The translations under genes were made by a program, and so were the position numbers. 64,000 nucleotides of DNA from NCBI RefSeq assembly GCF_014133895.1, contig NC_050727.1, positions 1,302,001-1,366,000 on the forward strand. Reading direction: 5' to 3'. Source of the stretch: Torulaspora globosa (lineage: Eukaryota; Ascomycota; Saccharomycetes; Saccharomycetales; Saccharomycetaceae). Positions 55,110-63,311 of this stretch are shown here, in pieces (the stretch's first letter is position 1; each line of letters opens with the position of its first letter). The notes beneath the pieces were generated by a model. It made no database searches, was not told the origin of the DNA, and was given only the letters and a program-made list of their open reading frames with translations.

Positions 55110-56075
55110 ATGCTGTCGCCTCGCTTTTTCACTTGGGCAAGTCCTCAGATACAGCCTCTAGAAATGAACGAAGACCTAACAAGGATGCCGCATTTGATCA
55201 TTGTACCATGCCATTCAATTTGGAATCAATTTAGCCAAACCGATGGCACGCCAAACCTGGGACATTTACCCGAGCAATGGTTCTTAGCTCCCTTCCAGCT
55301 TGAGGGAAACGACCACTTAGCTTTCATCAAACATGGCTTGCATGCGATCTTACATCTCGTCAAGGACGTGTCGAACCAGTCGGTCGTCGTATTCAGCGGA
55401 TCTCAGACCAAGCTATTAGCAGGTTGCATTTCCGAGGGGCAAAGTTATTACTTTCTGATGTGGCGGTTGATTAACCAGGTATATCAAGACGAAGGATTGT
55501 TTCCAAATGATTTTCCTGACGACATACTAAAGTTGTTGAAGGACATTAAAGCCATTATGATGCTGCGGTCAATCAGTGTGCAGACACTCTTCACTTCCCT
55601 GGTCACCACGGAGGATTTCGCACTGGATTCTTTCGAAAATCTATTGTTCTCATTGTACAGATTCAAGCAATTCGTTGGCGTGTTCGCTAGGAAGATTACA
55701 ATCATTGGGTTTGGCTTCAAGGAGAAGAGATTTTTGCGATTGCATGCCAAGGCCATAGACTTTCCAATTAAAAACATTCAGTACGTCGCGGTTGATCCAG
55801 CTCCAACGAACTACGATTCCATCAAGCTGAAAGCGTACTACGACGAGCTGGACAGCTTGGAATTCCATAATGCTCTAAACATATTCTCCTCTGATTGGTA
55901 TGGATCCAAAACTGCGTTAAAGACCAAGAAGAAGGCTCGCAATCCCTTCAAAAGGATCAATAACTATGAAGACGTAAGGCTATTCGAACTGAAAGATGCC
56001 ATTGAAAACGATGAAGTATTTTTTGAAACATACATAAAGGGAAAGATGCCCTGGTCCCCACCGTCTGATAGCTAG
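55110..56075 (+). CDS. YOR238W-type conserved protein (DUF218-like)
   Basis: 321-residue protein similar to S. cerevisiae Yor238w (303 residues), of unknown function. The pattern LIIVPCHSIWNQF near residue 30, EQWFLAPFQLEG, VVVFSGSQTKLLAG and SEGQSYYFLMWRL resembles the DUF218/SanA-like fold, with a Ser-containing FSGSQT loop. Near the C-terminus are VDPAPTNYDSIKLKAYYDEL and the basic KTKKKARNPFKRINNYEDV. The first ATG at 55110 adds about 27 residues relative to the S. cerevisiae protein, which starts close to MPHLIIVPCHS; a presequence is possible. Its stop is 6 bases from the convergent PXA1 stop. Confidence 0.88.
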   Translation: MLSPRFFTWASPQIQPLEMNEDLTRMPHLIIVPCHSIWNQFSQTDGTPNLGHLPEQWFLAPFQLEGNDHLAFIKHGLHAILHLVKDVSNQSVVVFSGSQTKLLAGCISEGQSYYFLMWRLINQVYQDEGLFPNDFPDDILKLLKDIKAIMMLRSISVQTLFTSLVTTEDFALDSFENLLFSLYRFKQFVGVFARKITIIGFGFKEKRFLRLHAKAIDFPIKNIQYVAVDPAPTNYDSIKLKAYYDELDSLEFHNALNIFSSDWYGSKTALKTKKKARNPFKRINNYEDVRLFELKDAIENDEVFFETYIKGKMPWSPPSDS

Positions 56076-56081
56076 CTGTCG

Positions 56082-58715
56082 TCATATTACAGCCAACTTC
56101 TCTTGCAGTTCCTCTCTTTCTAATTCCCATTTGCTAACGTTAGCCATCTTTTTGGAAAGCTCGTCGATTTCGTGATCTATCGAAGTAATTGCCTCAGCCG
56201 TGCCAAGGGCCTGCAATTGCCAAGACCCTGTTTGAACATCCGTTATCTCCAGCAGCAGATCATGATATTTGATTAATGAAGGTCTTTGGGAAATGCTGAT
56301 GAAGTTGAACCTATACCTTTTCAATAGGTTGAACAGATAGTCTTCCATGTCAGCGCTGATTGCGTTTGTTGCCTCATCTAAGACAATAAACCTTGGTTTG
56401 TGGAACATTATACGTGCAAAGTTCATCCTCTGCTTTTCTCCTCCGCTTAAAACATCCTTCCACTCTGCAACAGCATCTAAATAGGACCAACCTTTTTTGC
56501 GCCTCAATAGGTATTCAAGACGTACCTCGCTGAGTATCTGAACAAGATGCCTGTCTTTGAAACCCCTATCGAAGAACTCATCCGATGACATCGGGTAAAT
56601 TATCTGATCTCTCAGTGTACCTCCCCTCGTAAAGTAAGGTTTTTGAGGAACGCACAGAATGTTTCCCTCAGAAGGAATTGATAGAAGTCCGTTCTTGTTG
56701 TAAACTGGCCAAATCTCTGCAATGATGCGTTGTATTGAGCTTTTACCGCAACTATTGGGTCCGAGTATCAAAAGACTTGCTCCAGGTCCTTCGAAGAATG
56801 GTAAATTGGCATCAAACATCTTATTTAAATCTTGAGTTGAATTCGTATTAGACGAATTCGGTTCAATATGAGGAGGTATTTGGAAAGCCAGCTTCCTTAT
56901 CAGCTTTATCCCTTCACCCGCCCTTTCCGAAGGTATTATAACATCAATGTTCTCGAATCTGACACCATTGAAATTACGCTGAACGGTTCCTTGAATTATT
57001 TCCCTCTTAACATCGACTTGACTGTCTTTGCCTTTTGGAATCTCCGCACTCAAGGAGGCGCCAGATTCTATCGCACCATAACTGAACGACTTTGAATGCA
57101 CTCTATGCAAAGTACACAGCAATGTGAAAATTCTGTTTGTGTAACCAGTTAATTGGGAAATATCCTTAATGGAATGCATCAGTCTTGAACCAGCATCTGC
57201 GAGCGACAACATTAACCTCTTGTTAACGATGAATTCTTTCATATTAGCATCCTCGATGTTAACCCCTGTCGATAATGTCGTTATCACTATCGGGATAGAG
57301 GCAAAGACATAACCCAAGCCGGACCAGGTATATTTTAGAATATAGTCTTCAATCATATTGTAGTTGAACTTACTCCTATCAAATGCCAATATTTTTTCCA
57401 TCAATATATCATATAATTCATTTACCTTGGATTTCTCAACTTCAGTGCCCTGGTAAAATGCAATTTCCTCGTTATTGTTTATCATATTTACATGATAATT
57501 GTAGTAGTTACCGTCTGCGGTTGATCTGCTGCTGGCGAGCTTACCTAGGGGTGGGGTGAACTTTCTCAAAAGATAGCCAGTAATGAAATAGTTAATAAAT
57601 ATACCAACAACGCCAAGGGTACCCAGGTTATCCCGCAAATAAACCGAAAAGAAGAATAAATCGATCACGGGCTTTGCAATATTGGCAAAAACTGAACATG
57701 TCGCGTCACAAAACTTCGAGACGTCGTTGGAGATCGAATTATCGATATTCTTGACAACTGAACTGGAGGCCTTTTCATCGAAAATCAACTTGTAGAAAGC
57801 TAATCTCTTGTCCAAATACATGTCATGGATATAGCGTGTCAAATAGACTCTGAAATTCAAGCCCAATTTTCTTTGCAACAACTTGATGGCACTATTAGTA
57901 TATGACGCCGGCAGTGCGATCAAGAACCAACAAGCCAGATCCAGTAAAAATCGCCGCCCTCTTCCGGCAATTATGTCCTTCACAATTTGACCATCCAGCT
58001 TCGCCACAAATAGTGACAGCCATGTCCTCATGACCAAAAAGAATATTTGTAGAACAAGCAGGATGCAGTTTTTATCGATTAATGAAGGAATCAATATCCT
58101 GGACAAAACACTCATTTGGTTTAGAAACTTGGAATAGAAAAGCTGCGAATGCTTGGCTCGTCCCAGTTCCACATTCTTGAAGAGATATTGATCATGTTCA
58201 ATGATATCATCATCCTTACGCGGTATGAAAATCTTCTTTCTAGGCTCCATATGACCTCTGTCAGATGCTTCTTCTTCCTCGGCTTCCTTGCGGTCTCGAA
58301 ACGCGTCCTCTGGAATATACATAATTCTGGCTCCGTTGGCAAGGTGGGTTTGGGATCTGGTACGCACTAACGAAGCTCCATGGCTCTTCTCCCTAGAGTG
58401 TCTATAAAGCAACTTTACCTTATTCACAAGCACATATACCCCATAGGCGCCGCTCATAGCCGCCATTAGCGATGATAAACCCAAGGACAGTAGCAAAACA
58501 CGTGCTCGTACTCTATATCCAGTCCCAACGTCCGAAGGTTTCGATAACTGGATCAAATGTCGCAACAGAATCCTGAAATACGACCTCCAGCTCGCACCTT
58601 CCACATTCAATCCTATACAGTGCCAATGTCCATTAATCACCATATCCAGTAGTCTCATCCGCGCCGTACTGACGCTCCGCGCGCCTGTCCGCACGGTAGT
58701 AGCTTTCTTGGTCAT
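56082..58715 (-). CDS. PXA1: Peroxisomal long-chain fatty acid ABC half-transporter Pxa1
   Basis: ABCD-family half-transporter that with Pxa2 imports long-chain acyl-CoA into peroxisomes for beta-oxidation (homologue of human ALDP). 877 residues (S. cerevisiae 870). The membrane domain (about residues 60-530) includes the EAA-like region [20 protein letters not shown]. The nucleotide-binding domain has Walker [12 protein letters not shown] (about 653), signature [15 protein letters not shown] (about 753) and Walker [16 protein letters not shown] (about 775). ATG at 58715. An oleate response element lies 154 bases upstream. Orthologue of YPL147W. Confidence 0.96.
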   Translation of the reverse strand: MTKKATTVRTGARSVSTARMRLLDMVINGHWHCIGLNVEGASWRSYFRILLRHLIQLSKPSDVGTGYRVRARVLLLSLGLSSLMAAMSGAYGVYVLVNKVKLLYRHSREKSHGASLVRTRSQTHLANGARIMYIPEDAFRDRKEAEEEEASDRGHMEPRKKIFIPRKDDDIIEHDQYLFKNVELGRAKHSQLFYSKFLNQMSVLSRILIPSLIDKNCILLVLQIFFLVMRTWLSLFVAKLDGQIVKDIIAGRGRRFLLDLACWFLIALPASYTNSAIKLLQRKLGLNFRVYLTRYIHDMYLDKRLAFYKLIFDEKASSSVVKNIDNSISNDVSKFCDATCSVFANIAKPVIDLFFFSVYLRDNLGTLGVVGIFINYFITGYLLRKFTPPLGKLASSRSTADGNYYNYHVNMINNNEEIAFYQGTEVEKSKVNELYDILMEKILAFDRSKFNYNMIEDYILKYTWSGLGYVFASIPIVITTLSTGVNIEDANMKEFIVNKRLMLSLADAGSRLMHSIKDISQLTGYTNRIFTLLCTLHRVHSKSFSYGAIESGASLSAEIPKGKDSQVDVKREIIQGTVQRNFNGVRFENIDVIIPSERAGEGIKLIRKLAFQIPPHIEPNSSNTNSTQDLNKMFDANLPFFEGPGASLLILGPNSCGKSSIQRIIAEIWPVYNKNGLLSIPSEGNILCVPQKPYFTRGGTLRDQIIYPMSSDEFFDRGFKDRHLVQILSEVRLEYLLRRKKGWSYLDAVAEWKDVLSGGEKQRMNFARIMFHKPRFIVLDEATNAISADMEDYLFNLLKRYRFNFISISQRPSLIKYHDLLLEITDVQTGSWQLQALGTAEAITSIDHEIDELSKKMANVSKWELEREELQEKLAVI

Positions 58716-58850
58716 TTTTCCCTCGAGCCACCGAATTGCTTCGATCTAGATCAGCGGAGTTTATCGAACTCTGTAAAACCCAGCCTATTTATACGGCGGA
58801 GGCGGCTATTTTACCCCAACATTTCCACCCCTAAAAAAAATCATCTTTTC

Positions 58851-58864
58851 CGGGTAACGTTACC
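58851..58864. promoter_or_regulatory. Reb1-type site inside a palindrome
   Basis: CGGGTAAC at 58851-58858 contains the Reb1 core, and GGTAACGTTACC at 58853-58864 is a perfect 12-base palindrome, about 140 bases upstream of PXA1. Confidence 0.5.
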
Positions 58865-58868
58865 GTCT

Positions 58869-58890
58869 CGGACTTTTTAAATTAATGCCG
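58869..58890 (-). promoter_or_regulatory. Oleate response element (Oaf1/Pip2) of PXA1
   Basis: Read on the PXA1 strand the site is CGG, three bases (CAT), TAA, ten bases, CCG. This fits the ORE consensus CGG-N3-TNA-N9-12-CCG exactly. It lies 154 bases upstream of the PXA1 ATG. Oleate induction of PXA1 through Oaf1/Pip2 is known in S. cerevisiae. Confidence 0.7.
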
Positions 58891-59158
58891 AAGGATTGTC
58901 GGAGCTTTCAGTTCAAACTTGAAACATTTATATTGTATCTAACCAGAGTTCATACCTGAACAGTGGACTATTAGTGCATTGTTTCAGCTTACCAGTACGC
59001 TGATCGTAGTTCATTTATGGCGATTCGGTGTGATTCTTCTCACGGCATTGTCCACGGCGATTTGCTGGGTGAGTTATCTTGGCAGAATGCGCAGCTTAGA
59101 TCTTCTTGGAAGTAGCTTTTTCTCATAGCCAGCAGCTTGGTATAGAATAGCTAGGATT

Positions 59159-60025
59159 ATGGGGACGTTTCGGGGTCTTGTTCATCAATACTGTAATCCA
59201 CAGGTTGCGTTTGAATTTGAGCCATCAGGCTGCAAGAAAGTGATCATCGCTATTGGGGGGTTGACTGATGGTCTATTGACAGTTCATTTTGCTCCCAGTT
59301 TGGCAGAAGCAGTTTCACAGCTTGGTTACTCGGTTGTTCACATCCAAATGAGCAGCAGTTACAAAGGATGGGGCATCACGTCTCTGGATTCTGATGTTAA
59401 GGAGATAAAGCAATTGGTGTCCTATCTAAGATGTCCAAAAGGCGGTAGCAGAGAGAAGATTATCATTCTGGGGCGGTCCACTGGCTCGCAAGATGTCATT
59501 CGATACCTGTTACGGCACCCAGAGACGGTGGATGCTGGTATTATGAACGCTGCTGTGTCGGATCGTGAAGGCCTGTCGCCGAAATTAGACCCTAGCTTAT
59601 TGAAACAGCTCAATGTGGAGGCTAAGAGGCTTGTAGATGACGGCAAACCTGACCAAGTTCTTGGTCCAATGTTCGCCAAAGCCATGTTCGATACGCCAGT
59701 GACGGCATACAGGTGGTGCTCATTGATGCTTCCTGGTGGCGACGACGACTACTTTTCGAGTGATTTGACGGATGAGACCTTACAGAGAACCTTTGGGAAG
59801 ATCGAAAAACCTTTCCTCGTCTTGGAAAACGAGAAAGATGAATTTGTCCCGAAGACTATAGATAAGAGCGCACTTTTTGAGAGATGGAAAATGTTCTCGA
59901 ATCCGGCCTACTGGTCAAAGCACTCCGGTCTGGTGACAGGTGCGTCTCACGTAGTCTCGGAACCGGAGGGCCAGCAAAACTTGAATAAAATGGTGATCTC
60001 CTTCATCAAAGAATTCTCCCTCTAA
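59159..60025 (+). CDS. DUF1749 alpha/beta hydrolase (SidJ-like)
   Basis: 288-residue alpha/beta hydrolase. Nucleophile elbow ILGRSTGSQDV (GxSxG type, Ser near residue 105); probable Asp in LENEKDEFVP near residue 226 and His in VTGASHVVSEP near residue 263 complete a triad. The N-terminal GGLTDGLLTVHFAPSLAEAV and SSSYKGWGITSLDSDVKEIK are typical of the DUF1749/UPF0613 family, which includes the Aspergillus siderophore (fusarinine/TAFC) esterase SidJ. I know no S288C orthologue, so the gene was probably lost there. No secretion signal is obvious, so a cytosolic enzyme is likely. The substrate is unknown; a siderophore esterase role is only a family-based suggestion. ATG at 59159. Confidence 0.85.
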   Translation: MGTFRGLVHQYCNPQVAFEFEPSGCKKVIIAIGGLTDGLLTVHFAPSLAEAVSQLGYSVVHIQMSSSYKGWGITSLDSDVKEIKQLVSYLRCPKGGSREKIIILGRSTGSQDVIRYLLRHPETVDAGIMNAAVSDREGLSPKLDPSLLKQLNVEAKRLVDDGKPDQVLGPMFAKAMFDTPVTAYRWCSLMLPGGDDDYFSSDLTDETLQRTFGKIEKPFLVLENEKDEFVPKTIDKSALFERWKMFSNPAYWSKHSGLVTGASHVVSEPEGQQNLNKMVISFIKEFSL

Positions 60026-60111
60026 ATATATAGCTTATCAAGCCTAGGCCTTTTCGGTTTAGTACAGCATTAATAACTGGCCAACAGGTGCTTGATAGAA
60101 GATAGAGATTG

Positions 60112-60777
60112 ATGTCCACTGATTGCTTGCGCAACGGTCCGGCCTTTTGTAGGCCTTCAGTCAAGATTATTGAACCGCTGCAGTTCAAGCTAGTGGGCTC
60201 TGACACCGTGGCAACCGCATTTCCTATATTTAACTCAACTGATGTTCCCGATTCACTAATCGAACTCATGCTCGAAGAGTTCAATCTGGAGATAGATGGC
60301 GGCCAAACGTATCCTCAGTTTGAAAGGCTGACCAAGCAAGAGTTCATCGACTATTGGTTCGCTTCATTTTGCGTCATCGTGCTGCAGACAGACAAGGCTG
60401 TCATTGAGGAGACAAGCGATTGGCAATCAACTCTGCTGGGTACTTTTTATATCAAGCCAAATTATATGGCACGGTGTTCTCACAATTGCAATGCTGGTTT
60501 CTTGGTCAACCATCGCCAAAGAAGTCGGAAAATCGGGTATAGATTGGCCCAAGTGTATCTCAGCTGGGCTCCTCTGCTGGGTTACAAGTATTCTGTTTTT
60601 AATTTAGTCTTTGTGACAAACACAGCTAGCTGGAGAATCTGGGATAAATTCAAGTTCGATAGAATCGGACTTGTCCCAAAGGCTGCTGTTCTGAAAGGTT
60701 ACGAGGAGCCTATAGATGCTATCGTATATGGCAAAGATTTAACCCGGATTGAGCCGGATCTGCTTGTCATGGACTAA
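60112..60777 (+). CDS. MPR1: Mpr1-type N-acetyltransferase (azetidine-2-carboxylate resistance)
   Basis: GNAT-family enzyme close to Mpr1 of S. cerevisiae Sigma1278b, which acetylates L-azetidine-2-carboxylate and delta1-pyrroline-5-carboxylate-related substrates and lowers oxidative stress; S288C lacks it. 221 residues (Mpr1 229). Shared blocks: LRNGPAFCRP near the start, IEPLQFKLVGSDTVATAFP, LLGTFYIKPNYMARCSHNCN, AGFLVNHRQRSRKIGYRLAQ (acetyl-CoA loop region), VYLSWAPLLGYKYSVFNLVF and VTNTASWRIWDKFKFDRIGL. The frame begins one codon earlier with TTG; ATG at 60112. It lies 86 bases downstream of the DUF1749 gene on the same strand, between PXA1 and PPT2. Confidence 0.94.
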   Translation: MSTDCLRNGPAFCRPSVKIIEPLQFKLVGSDTVATAFPIFNSTDVPDSLIELMLEEFNLEIDGGQTYPQFERLTKQEFIDYWFASFCVIVLQTDKAVIEETSDWQSTLLGTFYIKPNYMARCSHNCNAGFLVNHRQRSRKIGYRLAQVYLSWAPLLGYKYSVFNLVFVTNTASWRIWDKFKFDRIGLVPKAAVLKGYEEPIDAIVYGKDLTRIEPDLLVMD

Positions 60778-60873
60778 GCCTACTACGTATTCAACGTAAC
60801 TATGTCGATTTAATGTTTAGAGCGTCAAACCTAATCTACGAACCGACTTTTGACAGAAAACCCAAGAGCACTA

Positions 60874-61458
60874 ATGGTCGCCCACTTAAGCGTTAAGGCC
60901 GGGAGTAGGGTTCTGGGCATTGGCACAGATATCGTCCATCTATCGCGATTCTCAAAGCTGCTCCAGAAATACCCGTTATCTGTAGCGAGTGCAAGTGAAC
61001 AGGGTACCTTCATCAAGATCGCTAAAAAGTTTATGCATTCTCGTGAAATTGCAAACCTACAACTGCTGGTCTCTGAAACCAATAACGATAAGCATACGGC
61101 TACGTACATTGCTGGAATTTGGGCGATTAAGGAGTCTGTCTTGAAGGCCTTTTCGTCCTTTGTACCGGGCCCTGAGATGCCAACCGCCCAATGCATATAT
61201 ACCAGACTCATATACAAGGAGAAAAAAAGCAGTGGCCGGCCCATTTTACGATTTGACGAGCAATTCCTCGCCACCGCCTCCGATTCCGAGCTGCAATTCT
61301 ATCACAAATACATCAAGACGCCAAAGACTCGCCCGATAGTGTCAATTTCCCATGATGAAGATTATCTGGTGACTTTCGTATGTCTCGTCGAAGATAATGG
61401 AAACGGGAATGGCCATGCAAGCGCTACTGACAGCATTTTTGATAGTGCATCGAGCTGA
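60874..61458 (+). CDS. PPT2: Mitochondrial phosphopantetheinyl transferase Ppt2
   Basis: AcpS-type enzyme that attaches 4'-phosphopantetheine to mitochondrial acyl carrier protein (Acp1), needed for type II fatty acid and lipoate synthesis. 194 residues (S. cerevisiae 173). The AcpS signatures are seen: VLGIGTDIVHLSRFSKL (Mg-binding Asp) and YIAGIWAIKESVLKAFSS (WxxKEA-type). The C-terminal 15-20 residues are Asn/Gly/Ser-rich. The frame is open from a TTG upstream; ATG at 60874 (MVAHLSVKAGSRVL) is the first Met. Same pathway as MCT1 at 30.8 kb. Orthologue of YPL148C. Confidence 0.93.
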   Translation: MVAHLSVKAGSRVLGIGTDIVHLSRFSKLLQKYPLSVASASEQGTFIKIAKKFMHSREIANLQLLVSETNNDKHTATYIAGIWAIKESVLKAFSSFVPGPEMPTAQCIYTRLIYKEKKSSGRPILRFDEQFLATASDSELQFYHKYIKTPKTRPIVSISHDEDYLVTFVCLVEDNGNGNGHASATDSIFDSASS

Positions 61459-61582
61459 TGATGAAATTCTTCAAAGTAGCGAGTCTTAAACAAGATCAAA
61501 GAAAAAACTTTCAGAAACCCACAAGAGCCAGAGGTTTGAGAGAGTGACAGAGAAAGGCGATTCTGGCTTCAATTCGTTTATC

Positions 61583-63227
61583 ATGGGGGTAGCGGATTTA
61601 ATTAAGAAGTTTGAGAAGATATCTGCTAGGGATGAGAAGCCAATGGTGCCTGAGACGGTCCAGAATTCTCGTTCATTGAACGACAATGAAAGAAAAATAG
61701 TCCCTGAGACATCGGCACCATCATTCCAAGAGGGGCCGAAGACTGACAGCAAGGATGATGAATCTGAGGATTCTAAATCGAAAAAGGAAGATGCGAAGCG
61801 TGACTCTGAGGAAGCCGACGATGCAGGAAAGCCAGCAGAGGATGACTTGGCAGCAGAGGAGCCTGCTGATGCACCAACGGAAGATCTTGAAGCTGAAATA
61901 GAGAGCTCTTTCGCTAAAGAATCGACCGAAGAAGCAGTTCAGAAAGCTGTCGCCGAAGAGGATGAAGATGAGACCGCGAGCGATGACGATAAGAAAAAAG
62001 ATGAATCTGCAAATGAGACTGGCGAAACCGCCGATTCCGAGAACAAAGAAGCCGTCGAAGGCTTGAACGATCAGAATCAGTCAGAGTCTTCTAAGAAGAA
62101 GAAGAAGAAGAATAAGAAAAAGAAGAAGAAGAACAATTCCGCACTGCCAGCGGAGGAGACTCACAACGGGGATGGCGCCGATGAAGGTTCGCTTAGGCAA
62201 GATTAATAAACATGATAAAGAAGAGCTTCAAGCAGTAATTCTGGATGTCCAGGAGGAGGTATCCGAGACGATTGCTCATGACAAAACTCCGGTAAACAAA
62301 TTTAACGAGAAGGGAACCGAAGATTCAACCACCCGTTTGGGCCGTGATGATCCGTTTGAATTTGGTAAGAGGACTTTGACTGAAAATGTAGATGTCTGGG
62401 ATCATAATGCGTGGGACAACGTGGAGTGGGGTGAAGAACAGATCAAGTCTGCTGAAGAAAAGATAAAGACTCAATATGAGCACCCTGTCTCAGAATTTGA
62501 TAAAAAGCTGTACAACGGTAATCCTGCTCGATACTGGGATATATTTTACAAGAATAATAAGGAAAATTTCTTTAAGGACAGAAAGTGGCTACAGATTGAG
62601 TTTCCCTGCTTGTATGCGGCCACAAAGAAGGATGCCGGTCCCGTCACCATCTTTGAAATCGGATGTGGTGCCGGTAATACCTTTTTCCCAATTCTGAATG
62701 AGAATGAGAATGAAGATTTGCGAGTAATAGCTGCCGATTTTGCACCCAAAGCCGTGGAACTTGTTAAGAACTCGGAGAACTTCAATCCTAAGTACGGGCA
62801 TGCTGCAGTGTGGGATCTTGCTAATCCTGAAGGAAACTTACCAGATGGCGTGGAACCCCACTCGGTTGATATCGCTGTAATGATTTTTGTCTTCAGTGCT
62901 TTGGCTCCCGATCAATGGGAACAGGGCCTCGCAAATTTGCGCAAAGTTATGAAACCAGGTGGTAAGATCCTATTTCGAGACTACGGCCGATATGACTTAG
63001 CACAAGTCAGGTTCAAGAAGAATAGACTACTGGACGACAATTTCTACATAAGAGGGGATGGCACAAGAGTTTACTTCTTCACAGAGGAAGAATTGAGAGA
63101 AATTTTCACCAGCGGGTCTTTCATTGAGAATAGGATAGGAACTGACAGAAGGTTACTAGTTAATAGGAAGCGGCAACTGAAGATGTACCGCTGCTGGCTC
63201 CAAGCTGTCTTTGAAGTTCCGAACTAA
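61583..63227 (+). CDS. ABP140: Actin-binding tRNA m3C methyltransferase Abp140/Trm140, expressed by +1 frameshift
   Basis: Forms 3-methylcytidine at position 32 of tRNAs and binds F-actin. Frame 1 starts at ATG 61583 with MGVADLIKKFEKISARDEK, the Lifeact actin-binding peptide, runs through an acidic Glu/Asp/Ala region and a Lys run (SKKKKKKNKKKKKKNN), and stops at 62204-62206. The methyltransferase lies in the +1 frame to 63227 (VTIFEIGCGAGNTFFPIL motif I near residue 355; later FRDYGRYDLAQVRFKKNRLL). In-frame CTT AGG C at 62192-62198 is the known recoding heptamer; join(61583-62194, 62196-63227) gives 547 residues (S. cerevisiae 628). An ATG at 62172 could open frame 2 alone but would leave out the actin-binding part. 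Orthologue of YOR239W. Confidence 0.95.
62192..62198 (+). promoter_or_regulatory. +1 programmed frameshift site CTTAGGC
   Basis: CTT is codon 204 of frame 1. After CTT the ribosome skips A62195 and continues with GGC AAG ATT. This heptamer is identical to that of S. cerevisiae ABP140 and Ty1: slippage of the Leu tRNA from CUU to UUA is aided by slow decoding of AGG. The zero-frame stop TAA follows two codons after AGG. Confidence 0.93.
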
Positions 63228-63311
63228 CTGGCGATTGAGATATTTCACCAAAAATCCATTAGACTAAATTTAGGCCCTGCACAACGTATCTCACATCTAT
63301 AGTATACGAGC

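Larger units (their letters stand above)
58716..59158. other. Intergenic: divergent PXA1/DUF1749 promoter region
   Basis: 443 bases. It holds a Reb1-type CGGGTAAC (58851-58858) within a 12-base palindrome GGTAACGTTACC (58853-58864) and an oleate response element (58869-58890). Nothing recognised on the side facing the DUF1749 gene. Confidence 0.55.

Noticed and set aside
62172..63227. Second ABP140 frame as an independent methyltransferase gene starting at ATG 62172
   Set aside because: The ATG lies inside frame 1, just before an exact CTTAGGC recoding site, and the Lifeact-bearing frame 1 is conserved; a short independent product cannot be excluded but is not the main gene model.
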